Shown here piece after piece: positions 9,238-18,244 of a stretch of 64,000 nucleotides of DNA. The position numbers and the translations under genes were made by a program. A model generated the notes under the pieces. That model made no database searches. It worked only from the letters and a program-made list of their open reading frames with translations, and was not told the DNA's origin. Each line of letters begins with the position of its first letter. Position 1 is the first letter of the stretch. The stretch comes from Haladaptatus halobius (GTDB taxonomy: Archaea > Halobacteriota > Halobacteria > Halobacteriales > Haladaptataceae): assembly GCF_020618475.1 (NCBI RefSeq), contig NZ_CP085337.1, forward strand, positions 186,001 through 250,000, read 5' to 3'.

Positions 9238-9927
9238 TTATTGGATCGAGTCTTCAGGGCCGACGACTTCCATATTTTCGAATAGTTCGTCATAGCCGTT
9301 AATCTCGAAAAGGTACGCTCCATCGAGAACCTCCTCGCGGACATTGTCTTCGGCGCGGATTTTCTCTTGGGCGAGTTCAAGAACTTGTGCCGCACCGTCA
9401 CCGGGGATGACCGCCAGTCCATCATCGTCACCGATTACGATGTCACCTGGGTCAACGCTCACACCGGCACATGAGACCGTAACGTTAATCGAACCAGGAT
9501 CCTGCTTGAGTGGCCCCTGTGGATTCACGCCGCGACCGTAAACGGGGAACCCCATCTCGGTGATCTCCCGTTTATCGCGGTACGCACCGTCAATGACGAG
9601 GCCAGCGAGGTCGTTCGCTTGGCAGGAGTTACACATTAGTTCACCAATGTGTCCCGTGTCGGTGTAGCCGTTACAGTCGATGACCAGTACATCGCCGGGT
9701 TCGGCCATCGTAATCGCCTTGTGGATGATCAGATTATCGCCGGGCGCAGCCTTTACCGTGATTGCAGTACCAGCCATTTCGATTCCGTCGTAGGCGGGTC
9801 TGATCCCTGCGTCCATCGTTAGTCCGATATTTCCGGTCACGTCCGAGACGATCGTGCTTGGAACTTCCTCAAAGGCCTCGACAATTTCACGATCTGGTCG
9901 CTCTACATGGTCGTCGATTGTGTGCAT
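9238..9927 (-). CDS. RraA/HMG-CHA aldolase family protein
   Basis: A 229-residue member of the RraA-like fold, the family that includes 4-hydroxy-4-methyl-2-oxoglutarate/4-carboxy-4-hydroxy-2-oxoadipate aldolase. Recognisable parts are the STIVSDVTGNIG start, PGDVLVIDCNGYTDTGHIGEL, VIDGAYRDKREI (Arg-Asp pair for substrate and metal) and VIGDDDGLAVIP. These aldolases release pyruvate from the last intermediate of the protocatechuate 4,5-cleavage and gallate routes. Next to a TctC receptor and with an amidohydrolase nearby, a catabolic aldolase is more likely than an RNase E regulator, which archaea lack. Confidence 0.85.
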   Translation of the reverse strand: MHTIDDHVERPDREIVEAFEEVPSTIVSDVTGNIGLTMDAGIRPAYDGIEMAGTAITVKAAPGDNLIIHKAITMAEPGDVLVIDCNGYTDTGHIGELMCNSCQANDLAGLVIDGAYRDKREITEMGFPVYGRGVNPQGPLKQDPGSINVTVSCAGVSVDPGDIVIGDDDGLAVIPGDGAAQVLELAQEKIRAEDNVREEVLDGAYLFEINGYDELFENMEVVGPEDSIQ

Positions 9928-10115
9928 ACGTTTGAGTGGGAGACATCATTAATCAACCTATCGGTGGAGTTACGACGTAGCATTCCAAATAAATTGTTTA
10001 ATCGGTTCTACGTCGGTGTCAGGATAATTCGGATATATTATATAGCATTCCGGTATGCCGCAATAAGTCACAAACAACCGGTCGAAACTGTACTACGGTA
10101 ACTTGATTTGGTTCG

Positions 10116-11126
10116 TCACTGTTTCTTGATACCGAGCTTATTAACGAGCTTCCCGTAGTACTTGTACTGCTCATTGAGGAACTTTTTGAGTTCCTTGGGG
10201 CCTCGTTTTACGCGGATGAAGTTATTTTTCTTCATGAATTTCTTGAACTGATCACTTTCATAGACGGAACTATACGTATCAGCGATTTTCTGTTGGCGCT
10301 TTTTGGGCAGTTTCGGCGGTGCGAAGTGAGCCAGCCAAGAGCCGATACGAATATCAAGACCTTGGCTTGCTAGCGTAGGAGTATTCGGGAGCGACTTGAC
10401 CTGTTTATCGAATGCGACACCCAGAGCGGATAGCTTGCCGTCCTTGACCTGTGGTGCTACTTCTGCGGCACCCACTGCAGTACAGTCGACCTCGCCATTC
10501 GCAACGGCCGTCATCGCTGGTGCTGCACCATCATAGGAGATATGTTTGACCTTCACACCCGCCTCGTCTGCAATCGCCGCCGCGGCCATGTGCCACGATG
10601 AACCGAATCCTGAGTTCGCCATCTGAATCTTATTTTTCTGGCCATAGGAAATCCAGTCGTTGAGCGATTTGAATTGTGAATTTTTACGGACAACGAGCGC
10701 TGCCGGGAACTCGGTATACTGCATAATTGGTGTGATGTCGTCGGGACTGAGTTTGGCAATTCCGAGGTGCTCAAACAGTGCGATCTCGGGAGCCGTACAA
10801 CCAAGTGTGTGACCATCGGGTTCGGCGTTCGCGGCCGCGTTCATCCCGACGGAACCTGAGCCGCCAGTCTGATTCTTGACGTTCCAGGAGACATCAGTGA
10901 AGTTTTCGGCCGCGTTGGCGACGGCGCGGCTGGTTCGATCTGATCCGCCACCAGCCGCCCATGGCGCGATGATTTCCACGGGACGTGCTGGCCATGCTTT
11001 CGGTCCAGAAAGCTTGTCTAGACAGCCTGCTGTCGCCACAACGCCAGTGCCCCCAATGGCCTTGAGATAGTTTCGTCGGTTCAGTACACTTTCGCCACTG
11101 GCATCTCCGCTGGCATCTCCTGCCAT
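10116..11126 (-). CDS. tctC: Tripartite tricarboxylate transporter receptor TctC (Bug family)
   Basis: The ATG at 11126 gives 336 residues with a Tat-like signal (NRRNYLK, Arg17-Arg18) and a lipobox ending at Cys35, so the protein is a surface-anchored receptor. The body is Bug/TctC: WPARPVEIIAPWAAGGGSD at the start, the GGSGSVGMNAAANAEPDGHT region and the GSSWHMAA segment. It would capture a carboxylate and hand it to TctAB, whose genes lie 2.6 kb away on the opposite strand rather than in one operon. An upstream ATG at 11210 would place about 28 residues before the signal and is unlikely. Confidence 0.9.
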   Translation of the reverse strand: MAGDASGDASGESVLNRRNYLKAIGGTGVVATAGCLDKLSGPKAWPARPVEIIAPWAAGGGSDRTSRAVANAAENFTDVSWNVKNQTGGSGSVGMNAAANAEPDGHTLGCTAPEIALFEHLGIAKLSPDDITPIMQYTEFPAALVVRKNSQFKSLNDWISYGQKNKIQMANSGFGSSWHMAAAAIADEAGVKVKHISYDGAAPAMTAVANGEVDCTAVGAAEVAPQVKDGKLSALGVAFDKQVKSLPNTPTLASQGLDIRIGSWLAHFAPPKLPKKRQQKIADTYSSVYESDQFKKFMKKNNFIRVKRGPKELKKFLNEQYKYYGKLVNKLGIKKQ

Positions 11127-11467
11127 ACTAGTTCTCAATATAATACCGTATATATTAATGTTTCGCTCATGGGTAGCAGGTGTCATAGCAACCCTTGGCG
11201 GAAACTCCACTTTTGCCCCCGCTGATAATGGATTATCTCTCTACAGGGATATGGACGCGGCTCAGCGAATCTTATCCAATTAAGGATTCCAAAGACATCA
11301 TGGATTATATAGAAAAGTAATAAAAAATCTATGCCTTGGTTCATTGTTCTTCTAATTCCGATGTTTCTCTCAGAAATGGTTTGGACGTGCCATCTCCACT
11401 CGTTCTTTAGACGGCACCTCCTGCCCCGACCCGAAACATTCTAATGCATGACCCTTAATTCTCACAT
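11127..11467. promoter_or_regulatory. Divergent intergenic region tctC / alcohol dehydrogenase
   Basis: About 340 bases separate two divergent genes. The sequence is AT-rich, with tataatacc-like and attatatagaaaag stretches (11147-11319) that could be promoter elements. No gene is seen. A regulator such as the nearby IclR protein could act here, but no clear operator was found. Confidence 0.3.
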
Positions 11468-12511
11468 ATGCGCGGGCTAGCCAAGACCAGGCGTGAGTCT
11501 GGGAGTATGAAGCTTATTGATGTCGAAATCCCCGAGCCAGCGTCGGACGAGGTGTTAATCGAGGTAGAATACGCTGGGCTCTGTGGGAGTGACGCCGGGA
11601 TATACGAGTTCAAGCCAGCATTTGAACGAATGAATCCCCCGACGATTATCGGTCACGAGTACACGGGGCAGATCGTCGAGATTGGGGATGATGTCACGCG
11701 GTTTTCTCCTAGCGAGCGCGTCGTCGAACGTCCCATTCACGGCTGCGGTGAGTGTTATCAGTGCAAAATCGGAATGGAAAATATTTGTCAGAATACTGAA
11801 CTCACTGGCATTGATCACGATGGCGCGTACGCAGGCTATATTACTGCTCCTGAGGGATCGCTTCAGACGGTTCCCAACGACGTTGATCCACGACATGCCG
11901 CACTCACAGAACCCACTGCAGTTTGTACCCGCGCAGTCATGGAGAATTCCCGAGTTAGCGCAGGCGATCGAGTTCTTGTCGCCGGCCCCGGTCCAATTGG
12001 ACTCCTCACCGCACAAGTCGCCGACGCTCAAGGTGCGGAGGTCACCGTCGCTGGCGTCAGCCCAGACACGACCTACCGACTGCCGCTCGCAAAGAAACTT
12101 GGCTTCCCGACGATTAACATCGAAGAAACGGATTTAGAGGCATACCGTGAGGAGTTTACGGATGGGATTGGCTACGACGTTGTCTTCGATACGACCGGCC
12201 ATCCCTCAGGCCTGTCGATGGCCGCTGAGGAGGTTCGAAAGGGGGGACAGATTGTTCTAGTTGGGCAGACTGGCGAGACGACGATGTCCTACACACCGCT
12301 AGTTCGAGCAGAAGTCGACCTACAATGTTCCTACAGTGCGATGTATCGGGACTTCGAGAGCGCGTTTCGGCTGATCGCCTCGGGAGACGTCGACCATGAG
12401 ACGTTCCTTGATGATCGATTTAGTCTACTCAACTCTGAGGACGCTTTCAAGTCGTTCTTGGCCGGCGAGACCTGCAAACCCCTCTTTGATATCTCGGTTC
12501 TGCGTGAGTAA
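11468..12511 (+). CDS. Zinc-dependent medium-chain alcohol/polyol dehydrogenase
   Basis: A 347-residue MDR-family enzyme. The catalytic zinc site is visible as Cys39 (GLCGSD) and His63-Glu64 (IGHEYTG). The four structural-zinc cysteines are at 93, 96, 99 and 107 (HGCGECYQCKIGMENIC). The Rossmann loop VAGPGPIGLL follows. The family includes sorbitol, threonine and galactitol dehydrogenases, which oxidise secondary alcohols with NAD(P). It diverges from tctC and so probably belongs to the same catabolic cluster. The exact alcohol cannot be told from sequence. Confidence 0.9.
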   Translation: MRGLAKTRRESGSMKLIDVEIPEPASDEVLIEVEYAGLCGSDAGIYEFKPAFERMNPPTIIGHEYTGQIVEIGDDVTRFSPSERVVERPIHGCGECYQCKIGMENICQNTELTGIDHDGAYAGYITAPEGSLQTVPNDVDPRHAALTEPTAVCTRAVMENSRVSAGDRVLVAGPGPIGLLTAQVADAQGAEVTVAGVSPDTTYRLPLAKKLGFPTINIEETDLEAYREEFTDGIGYDVVFDTTGHPSGLSMAAEEVRKGGQIVLVGQTGETTMSYTPLVRAEVDLQCSYSAMYRDFESAFRLIASGDVDHETFLDDRFSLLNSEDAFKSFLAGETCKPLFDISVLRE

Positions 12512-12832
12512 CGTTACAAGTTTCATTGCTTGTCGCTGTATGCTACAATTCAGTAACCGTCTATCCGGCCAGTCAAATCGCGATTCATCGCTTGTCGCTC
12601 GCCACCGTGAACGAAGGATTGCATCAAGTGTCGAACTCGACGTAGGATAATCTCGAATTTAACTACGACAGATACTGCAAGCTAGATGGTTGAGTAGTTC
12701 GTCTACCGAAACTAGAGCTCTGAAAGGAGGCAGCTCCTCGTTCGTACTGCATGCGTCCAATATAGGCTGTGGTTTCGTTTGTCTGAGACTTGTGACGGCA
12801 ATGCCGTCGACGGGTTCATTGGCTATTATCGA
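12512..12832. other. Intergenic, nothing recognised
   Basis: A 320-base stretch between two convergent genes. No coding region, repeat or RNA gene was recognised. It must contain the terminators of both genes, but no distinct T-run or hairpin stands out. Confidence 0.3.
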
Positions 12833-13561
12833 TCAGTCAGTCCGCGGATCCCACTCGTTCCACTCACGTTCCACGAGGTAGTCATTGAGTTTTTCCTTGG
12901 GGTTCTCGAAGACGTGTGAACCGTGGAACACAAGCAACGTATCGAAATCATATTCTAGTAAATTGTAGAGATTAAGCTCCGCATCCTCATGGTTATCGTT
13001 AAATAGTGCCGGTGGCGGAAGCAGGTAGCCCGCCGGTAATCCGCCACGGTCGGCACCGTCCAGCGAATCGCCGGAGATGAGGATATTTCGATCCTCCAGG
13101 AGTAGGGCGGATGTCCCCTCCGTATGTCCTGGTACTTGGATAACCCGAATGTTCCCCTCAAGTAGGTCTCCATCCTCGAAAGCGACGTCGGGCTCGATGT
13201 CGAGACCCTCCTCCTCAAGATGGGTATAAAGTTTTGTCTCGTCCGATGGCATCGCGAGCGTAGGTGAGAACGCCTCCACTACATGGGCGAGACCGCCATG
13301 ATGACCGTGGTCACCGTGGGTAAGGATTACGCGTTCAACGGTTCCGTATTCCGACCGCAGCGTTTCGACGAGCTCCTCGCCGTTTTCGTCGAACGCGGTA
13401 TCTACCAGTGTAATCTGCCCCTCCTCCGGCAAATCCTCTAATACGAACACGCGTACGTTTTCGAACTGTATCTGGTCGATTCCCTCAAGTACATTACTGG
13501 CGCCCATATACAACTCCCAGTTTGAAATTCCACTAGTTAAAACCGTCGATAGTGTTATCAT
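12833..13561 (-). CDS. Metallo-beta-lactamase-fold hydrolase
   Basis: A 242-residue MBL-fold protein. The zinc motif HxHxDH is present in a variant form (THGDHGHHGG, His82 to His88), followed by VPGHTEGTSAL, the bridging aspartate in ISGDSLDG and a late FHGSHV histidine. Members hydrolyse thioesters, lactones or phosphodiesters. Placed between the dehydrogenase and TctBA, a lactonase or thioesterase role in the catabolic cluster is plausible but unproven. Confidence 0.88.
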   Translation of the reverse strand: MITLSTVLTSGISNWELYMGASNVLEGIDQIQFENVRVFVLEDLPEEGQITLVDTAFDENGEELVETLRSEYGTVERVILTHGDHGHHGGLAHVVEAFSPTLAMPSDETKLYTHLEEEGLDIEPDVAFEDGDLLEGNIRVIQVPGHTEGTSALLLEDRNILISGDSLDGADRGGLPAGYLLPPPALFNDNHEDAELNLYNLLEYDFDTLLVFHGSHVFENPKEKLNDYLVEREWNEWDPRTD

Positions 13562-13715
13562 TTGCAGTGTAATTGTGTCTGAGGTCGTAATCGGTGGTGC
13601 AACTCGCTTGAGTTAGTCGCAGTATTAGAGTTCGATTGTGATAGCACTAACCGGCTGAACCAGTACATTTATACAACCGTCTTTCGTCATCGCCCAATAC
13701 GAGTGTGAGACACAC

Positions 13716-14231
13716 ATGATCAAACAGTGGCTAGGTGACGTGGTTGAACAAGATTCCACAAACAAACTTTCGTCAAGTCCCCTTTCTGTGGTATTTATTC
13801 TGTTCTCACTCGTGGTCATCTACACCGCTAGTAAGTTTCCTAAGAGGGGACTACTTGGGCCTGGGTTCTTTCCCATTCTCATCTCAGCAGGCATCATTGT
13901 GTTTGCGACTGCCGACATCTTGAGCGGGACGAAGACCGAACTCGAGATGACCGGACTTGACTTTAAACTGCCGGCTGTCGTGCTAATCCTCCTCGTAGCG
14001 TACGTCCTCTTAATGCCGATTTTAGGGTTTTTAGTCGGTTCGATATTGTTCCTGTTTGTGTTATTCCATTATTCGAATATCCGCTCTAAGCCGATTCTTA
14101 TCACCCTTTCGATCGGTGTCCCAATCCTGTTATTCTACGTCTTTGGCCGCATCTTTTTGGTGCGGCTGCCTGAAGGAATTATCCCTATTTCGAGACTCCT
14201 CCCGCAACTCCCACTAGTGGTGATGCTCTGA
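13716..14231 (+). CDS. tctB: Tripartite tricarboxylate transporter small membrane subunit TctB
   Basis: A 171-residue membrane protein with four or five hydrophobic segments (about 28-42, 50-68, 86-103, 105-120 and 125-145) and the GPGFFPILIS motif found early in TctB proteins. With TctA and the TctC receptor it forms a sodium- or proton-driven carboxylate importer. Its stop codon shares one base with the tctA start (TGATG), which points to translational coupling. A TATA-like catttataca at 13664-13674 leaves a leader of roughly 25 bases. Confidence 0.85.
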   Translation: MIKQWLGDVVEQDSTNKLSSSPLSVVFILFSLVVIYTASKFPKRGLLGPGFFPILISAGIIVFATADILSGTKTELEMTGLDFKLPAVVLILLVAYVLLMPILGFLVGSILFLFVLFHYSNIRSKPILITLSIGVPILLFYVFGRIFLVRLPEGIIPISRLLPQLPLVVML

Positions 14232-15712
14232 TGGTGCTTGAATATATCATACAAGGATTCGCGAACGTGATGAATCCGTTCGTTATTGGATTAATGCTCG
14301 TAGGGATCTCACTGGGGATTCTTATGGGGTCGATCCCTGGCATGACGGCAACGATGACGATCGCTGTGTTGCTGTCATTTACGTTCACGATGGAACCGGC
14401 GCACGGAATGATGCTACTGTTGGGCATTTACGGCGGTGCGGTTTACGCGGGATCGATTCCGGCGATCCTAATTCGCACGCCCGGTACGCCCTCCGCAGCA
14501 GCGACAATCTTCGACGGATATCCGCTGTCACAGAAAGGTGAGGCAGGACGGGCAATCAAGGTAAGTACGATTGCTTCCTTCGTCGGCGGCGTGATAAGTG
14601 TTCTTGTGCTGATGTTTTTCTCACCCGTAATCGCGAACGCCGCACTACGCTTTCGATCACCGGAATTCTTCGCACTCGCTGTATTCGGGCTGACCATCAT
14701 CGCCAACGTGAGCGGGGATTCGCTCACCAAGGGAATGATTGCTGGTCTTCTCGGAATGTTAGTCGCGTCTGTGGGTATTGATCCGATCTCAGGGTATCAT
14801 CGGTTCACGTTCGACATCCCCGTGCTCCTAACCGGCGTTGAGTTCATTGCGGTAATGATCGGACTGTTTGGTATCGCCGAAGGACTTCGAAAGTATGCCC
14901 AAGGAATTGATGAGGATCAAGAAGAAGTAGACCAAGAGATAACTGGGGTGTTACCGTCGCTTTCGGATCTACGAGCGATTGCACCGATAAGTACCGGGTC
15001 AGGTGTTCTCGGTGCATTTATCGGAGCGATTCCCGGTGCTGGTGGCGACATCGCGGCATTCATTACGTACAACGAGGCGACACGTTGGCTTAAGAATGCA
15101 ACCCCATCGTTCGGTGATGGCAACATTCGAGGCGTCGCTGCCGCCGAATCTGGCAACAATGGAAGCACCGGCGGCGCGTTGATTCCGACGCTGACACTGG
15201 GTATTCCCGGTGACTCCGTCTCTGCAATTCTCATTGGTGCCCTATTAGTTCATGACGTGAATCCCGGACCGGGGCTGTATCAAGAGCAACCGGTGCTCTT
15301 GTACACTATTTTCGTCGGATTCCTACTCATCTACGTTTTCATCCTACTTTTCGGCCTCCTCGGAGCCAACTACTGGGCACAACTAATCAATATCCCGAAG
15401 CAGTTCCTTTGGCCAATCATCTTGTTACTCTGTGTGATCGGCGCAATCGCACTCCGCGGAAATCTCTTCGACGCATGGGTAATGCTTGGTTCAGGAGTAC
15501 TTGGGTACGCGATGCGACTCCGGGGGTACCCACTTGCGCCGATGGTTCTCGGGTTGATTCTTGGGCCAATCGCAGAAGAAAACCTGCGTCGTTCGCTTAC
15601 TCTTTCGAGTGGCTCAGCCGATATCTTCCTCGCCAGTCCCATCGCACTAGTTATCCTTCTGTTGAGCGCGGCAACAGTACTTCTGCCGATAGTACGGACG
15701 CTTCGCAATTAG
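14231..15712 (+). CDS. tctA: Tripartite tricarboxylate transporter large permease TctA
   Basis: A 493-residue permease with about 11-12 membrane segments. Family hallmarks are the early GSIPGMTATMTIAVLL loop, the GGAVYAGSIPAILIRTPG region, the central GAFIGAIPGAGGDIAAFI repeat, and AAAESGNNGSTGGALIPTL. It is the transport channel of the TTT system and acts in the cytoplasmic membrane with TctB and TctC. It overlaps tctB by one base. Length and motifs are complete, so it should be functional. Confidence 0.93.
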   Translation: MVLEYIIQGFANVMNPFVIGLMLVGISLGILMGSIPGMTATMTIAVLLSFTFTMEPAHGMMLLLGIYGGAVYAGSIPAILIRTPGTPSAAATIFDGYPLSQKGEAGRAIKVSTIASFVGGVISVLVLMFFSPVIANAALRFRSPEFFALAVFGLTIIANVSGDSLTKGMIAGLLGMLVASVGIDPISGYHRFTFDIPVLLTGVEFIAVMIGLFGIAEGLRKYAQGIDEDQEEVDQEITGVLPSLSDLRAIAPISTGSGVLGAFIGAIPGAGGDIAAFITYNEATRWLKNATPSFGDGNIRGVAAAESGNNGSTGGALIPTLTLGIPGDSVSAILIGALLVHDVNPGPGLYQEQPVLLYTIFVGFLLIYVFILLFGLLGANYWAQLINIPKQFLWPIILLLCVIGAIALRGNLFDAWVMLGSGVLGYAMRLRGYPLAPMVLGLILGPIAEENLRRSLTLSSGSADIFLASPIALVILLLSAATVLLPIVRTLRN

Positions 15713-16350
15713 AACAGTCAGGCTATTTTGATTTGAAACGGTCGTTCCCTGTAGTTCTCATTCGGATTTTCACTAATTGTGAATCTCTACCCTCAGATTA
15801 CACAACATGATTGTTCGCACTTTATACCACAGAGGCTACTCCAGCTGTTCTTGGTCTTTTCCAAATTTATCAATGAAATTTATCCTCTCGCAATTGACGT
15901 CGGGTTGTAATCCAGGATGACCAAATAGAGGGTGAACTTCAGGATACCGTTCCAACATCCATCTCCGTCACTAGATTACGCAAGCCCCCTTTCCGACGAT
16001 CGGCCTTGAACTATGTTCTATCGAGCTAGCGTACTATTTAGAATCACCTGTAACCTCGTGATGTTCTCAACCGCTCGAGTCTACTCTGTTTCATCGACCC
16101 ATCACCACGTGAATTTCTTAGATTGAGTGGCTTCAACAACATTGAAACCAAACTATCGAGGTTTGCCCGACAAGCAAAGGAATTACAGATATAGGGATGT
16201 AATCAATTTCGATGTTTGTCACTTGCTTTTTCAACAACGGTGAAAAGGCCGGTATGGCACTATGTCAGGACTGCTTTATTCAAAGCGAACAAATTCTGTG
16301 ATTAAGTGGGTATAGAAACCGTGACGCTGTAGATAGAACGGAAGTAAAAC
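15713..16350. other. Long intergenic region, no intact gene
   Basis: About 640 bases lack an intact gene. On the plus strand a frame near 16090-16194 encodes FIDPSPREFLRLSGFNNIE and ends in a stop, with no start codon. It looks like the tail or head of an eroded gene, possibly a transposase, but I do not recognise it. The rest is AT-rich with no repeat seen. Confidence 0.35.
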
Positions 16351-16359
16351 TATTTAAAT
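16351..16359 (+). promoter_or_regulatory. TATA box for the universal stress protein gene
   Basis: The sequence tatttaaat is centred 26 bases before the ATG at 16381. This is the classical haloarchaeal leaderless promoter geometry. Confidence 0.65.
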
Positions 16360-16380
16360 CACGACAGAGAATCCACAAGT

Positions 16381-16818
16381 ATGGTGATTATTGCAGCAGT
16401 CGACCGATCTGTGAGATCATCGCGCGTTGTCAACGAAGCAGTAAAGCTGGCAAAGGCTTTCGACGATAAAATCCACGTTGTTCATTCGTTGACTCGTTCG
16501 GAGTTCCTCGATTTAAGTATTACTAGCGCGCAGGCCGAGGACTCAAAAGACATAGAACAAATCCGATCAGCGGCCGCTGAGATGGCAGAGAAAGCAGTGT
16601 CTGGCGTAGACGTTCCCTATGAGACGGTTGGCCTTTTCGGAAACCCAGCAGATGAGATCGTTCGCTATGCTGAGGATCAGAATGCCAGATATATTGTCGT
16701 CAGTCCCCGAAAGCGCTCACGTACCGGGAAAGTACTGTTTGGAAGCGTTGCACAATCAATTCTATTGAACGCCAGCTGTCCAGTCGTTTCTAGCATTGAC
16801 CAAAATCATAGTGGATAA
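16381..16818 (+). CDS. Universal stress protein (UspA family)
   Basis: A 145-residue single-domain Usp protein: MVIIAAVDRS at the N-terminus, the usual alpha/beta alternation, and the C-terminal nucleotide-binding loop (SRTGKVLFGSVAQSIL, then NASCPV). These cytosolic proteins bind ATP or cAMP and modulate stress responses; some in haloarchaea accompany transporters. Being 670 bases downstream of TctA with its own leaderless promoter, it is not obviously part of that operon. Confidence 0.93.
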   Translation: MVIIAAVDRSVRSSRVVNEAVKLAKAFDDKIHVVHSLTRSEFLDLSITSAQAEDSKDIEQIRSAAAEMAEKAVSGVDVPYETVGLFGNPADEIVRYAEDQNARYIVVSPRKRSRTGKVLFGSVAQSILLNASCPVVSSIDQNHSG

Positions 16819-16870
16819 ATTGAAGGTGCAATGCTATTCGGACAGGAATCTCATTGCCATGGGCTGGTAG

Positions 16871-16879
16871 GTTTATGTT
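16871..16879 (+). promoter_or_regulatory. TATA box for the 91-residue hypothetical gene
   Basis: The sequence gtttatgtt is centred about 26 bases before the ATG at 16901. It supports that small gene and its start. Confidence 0.45.
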
Positions 16880-16900
16880 TCTTTCATCCTGTTTTGTACT

Positions 16901-17176
16901 ATGGAAACGTTCGAGGATCTCTCTCAACAGACCCGCGACAATATCGAGAAAAAACTTTCCAAAGCAAGAGACACACCTGTCTCAGTAAAACATGTTGAAA
17001 CTTCAATTGCAGAGAATAACATCATACTTTCAATTGAAGGAGACCTCCTGGAACTGTTTCCAGAATTAGACGATGATGGACACTACAAGGAGGCATCAAT
17101 AAGAGAAATAAAAATATCAGTCACCCCTTCTCGAGAATTCGCCGATATACAAAATGCTGAATTCCCCAATTGCTAA
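16901..17176 (+). CDS. Hypothetical protein, 91 residues
   Basis: An acidic, soluble protein (METFEDLSQQTRDNIEKKL...). It has an amphipathic N-terminal helix and then two or three beta strands (NNIILSIEGDLLELFPEL, IREIKISVTPS). No family is recognised. A well placed TATA box and haloarchaeal-like composition support a real gene. It stands 82 bases after the stress protein with its own promoter, so it is probably transcribed separately. Confidence 0.5.
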   Translation: METFEDLSQQTRDNIEKKLSKARDTPVSVKHVETSIAENNIILSIEGDLLELFPELDDDGHYKEASIREIKISVTPSREFADIQNAEFPNC

Positions 17177-17365
17177 CAAAGCATCAACGATTCTAAGTAT
17201 CCGGACAAAACAACCTATGTATTCAATAAGGCTGGTATCTCAACTGTCGCTGAACTGATTGCCCACTGTTTTCTAAAAATAGGTGCAGTATGACTGTCAT
17301 TCAGTATTCACTTTGAAAATGATAACTCGCCAATCTTGGGGCCGAGTATTACTATTCGTACTGTA

Positions 17366-17893
17366 CTACTCTCCAGGAGAAAGAGTTTCTATAATACGGA
17401 GATCTTTTTCTGCAGCAATTGACCGAACAACATTCATTGTTTCTTCAGTTTCACCAGCCGCTATTGCTAGTTTGAGCCGGGCGCTAGAAACATCCTTAGT
17501 TCCTTCAGGTGCAGACACAGAAATGTCAATAATGGATGTATTGCTTTCTTCACGGATTCGCTGAAGTGTGTCTGAAATACCTGTGTCGACAAGATGGCCA
17601 GAGAGGATAATTGTGATTGAAGTGCTATATCGCTCAGTGCCAGCTTGAACGACATTTATCCCAGAATCACGTAATGAAGCGATGATATCGTCGTAGCGTT
17701 CAGGTGGTGCTTCGAGGTCTACTTCGACAGGAATATGGCCACGAGGGGTAATATTGCCTCGTTCATGAAATATTGATAGTAGATTTCCGCCATTTTCAGC
17801 AATCGGTTGAAGAGCCTGAAGCAGTTTCCCCGGTTCGTCCCCAAGCTCAAGTCGAATTGTATGAGTATGTACTTCGTCTTTGGTCTCGTTCAT
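17366..17893 (-). CDS. ACT-domain amino-acid-binding protein
   Basis: A 175-residue protein with an N-terminal ACT domain (about 8-85; RLELGDEPGKLLQALQPIAE is the classic ACT opening, followed by ITPRGHIPVEVDLEAP). A second ACT-like half follows (about 90-170; SGHLVDTGISDTLQRI, RLKLAIAAGE). It has no catalytic domain, so it is a free-standing regulator that binds an amino acid. In many haloarchaea such a protein precedes homoserine dehydrogenase; no such gene is present here. Confidence 0.85.
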   Translation of the reverse strand: MNETKDEVHTHTIRLELGDEPGKLLQALQPIAENGGNLLSIFHERGNITPRGHIPVEVDLEAPPERYDDIIASLRDSGINVVQAGTERYSTSITIILSGHLVDTGISDTLQRIREESNTSIIDISVSAPEGTKDVSSARLKLAIAAGETEETMNVVRSIAAEKDLRIIETLSPGE

Positions 17894-18244
17894 TGTCTAT
17901 CCCTTATACGTGGATGGATGTGTAATCACTGGTCGGAGCACAAACTGCCGTTAATATTAATCTCTCCCCCCGCGCCGATGGCACACGCAGAAACTAGCAA
18001 TACACTCTTTGGTTGAGGAAAAGCAAAGTTTAGAGGCATTTTGTGGATAATGTTCATTTATCCCCATTTCAAAGCCTTTCTCTACAACACCCAAAGAATC
18101 AACAATATATGCAGTAAAACTCATCATATAGGAGGAATATCTATCACAAAGCGTAAAAATTCACACTTCATCAGTCGGAACTATTTGTGGATTTCTTGGA
18201 TTTTGTACACCTGTAGAGGTCAGATGATTTGATGGTAATTGCCG
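17894..18244. other. Intergenic, nothing recognised
   Basis: About 350 AT-rich bases between two minus-strand genes. Short frames exist but show no haloarchaeal codon or amino-acid bias. The promoter of the ACT-domain gene must lie at the left edge; no other structure is seen. Confidence 0.3.

Noticed and set aside
18041-18232. 63-codon plus-strand frame
   Set aside because: Lys/Asn/Ile-rich composition unlike haloarchaeal proteins, no promoter and no family.
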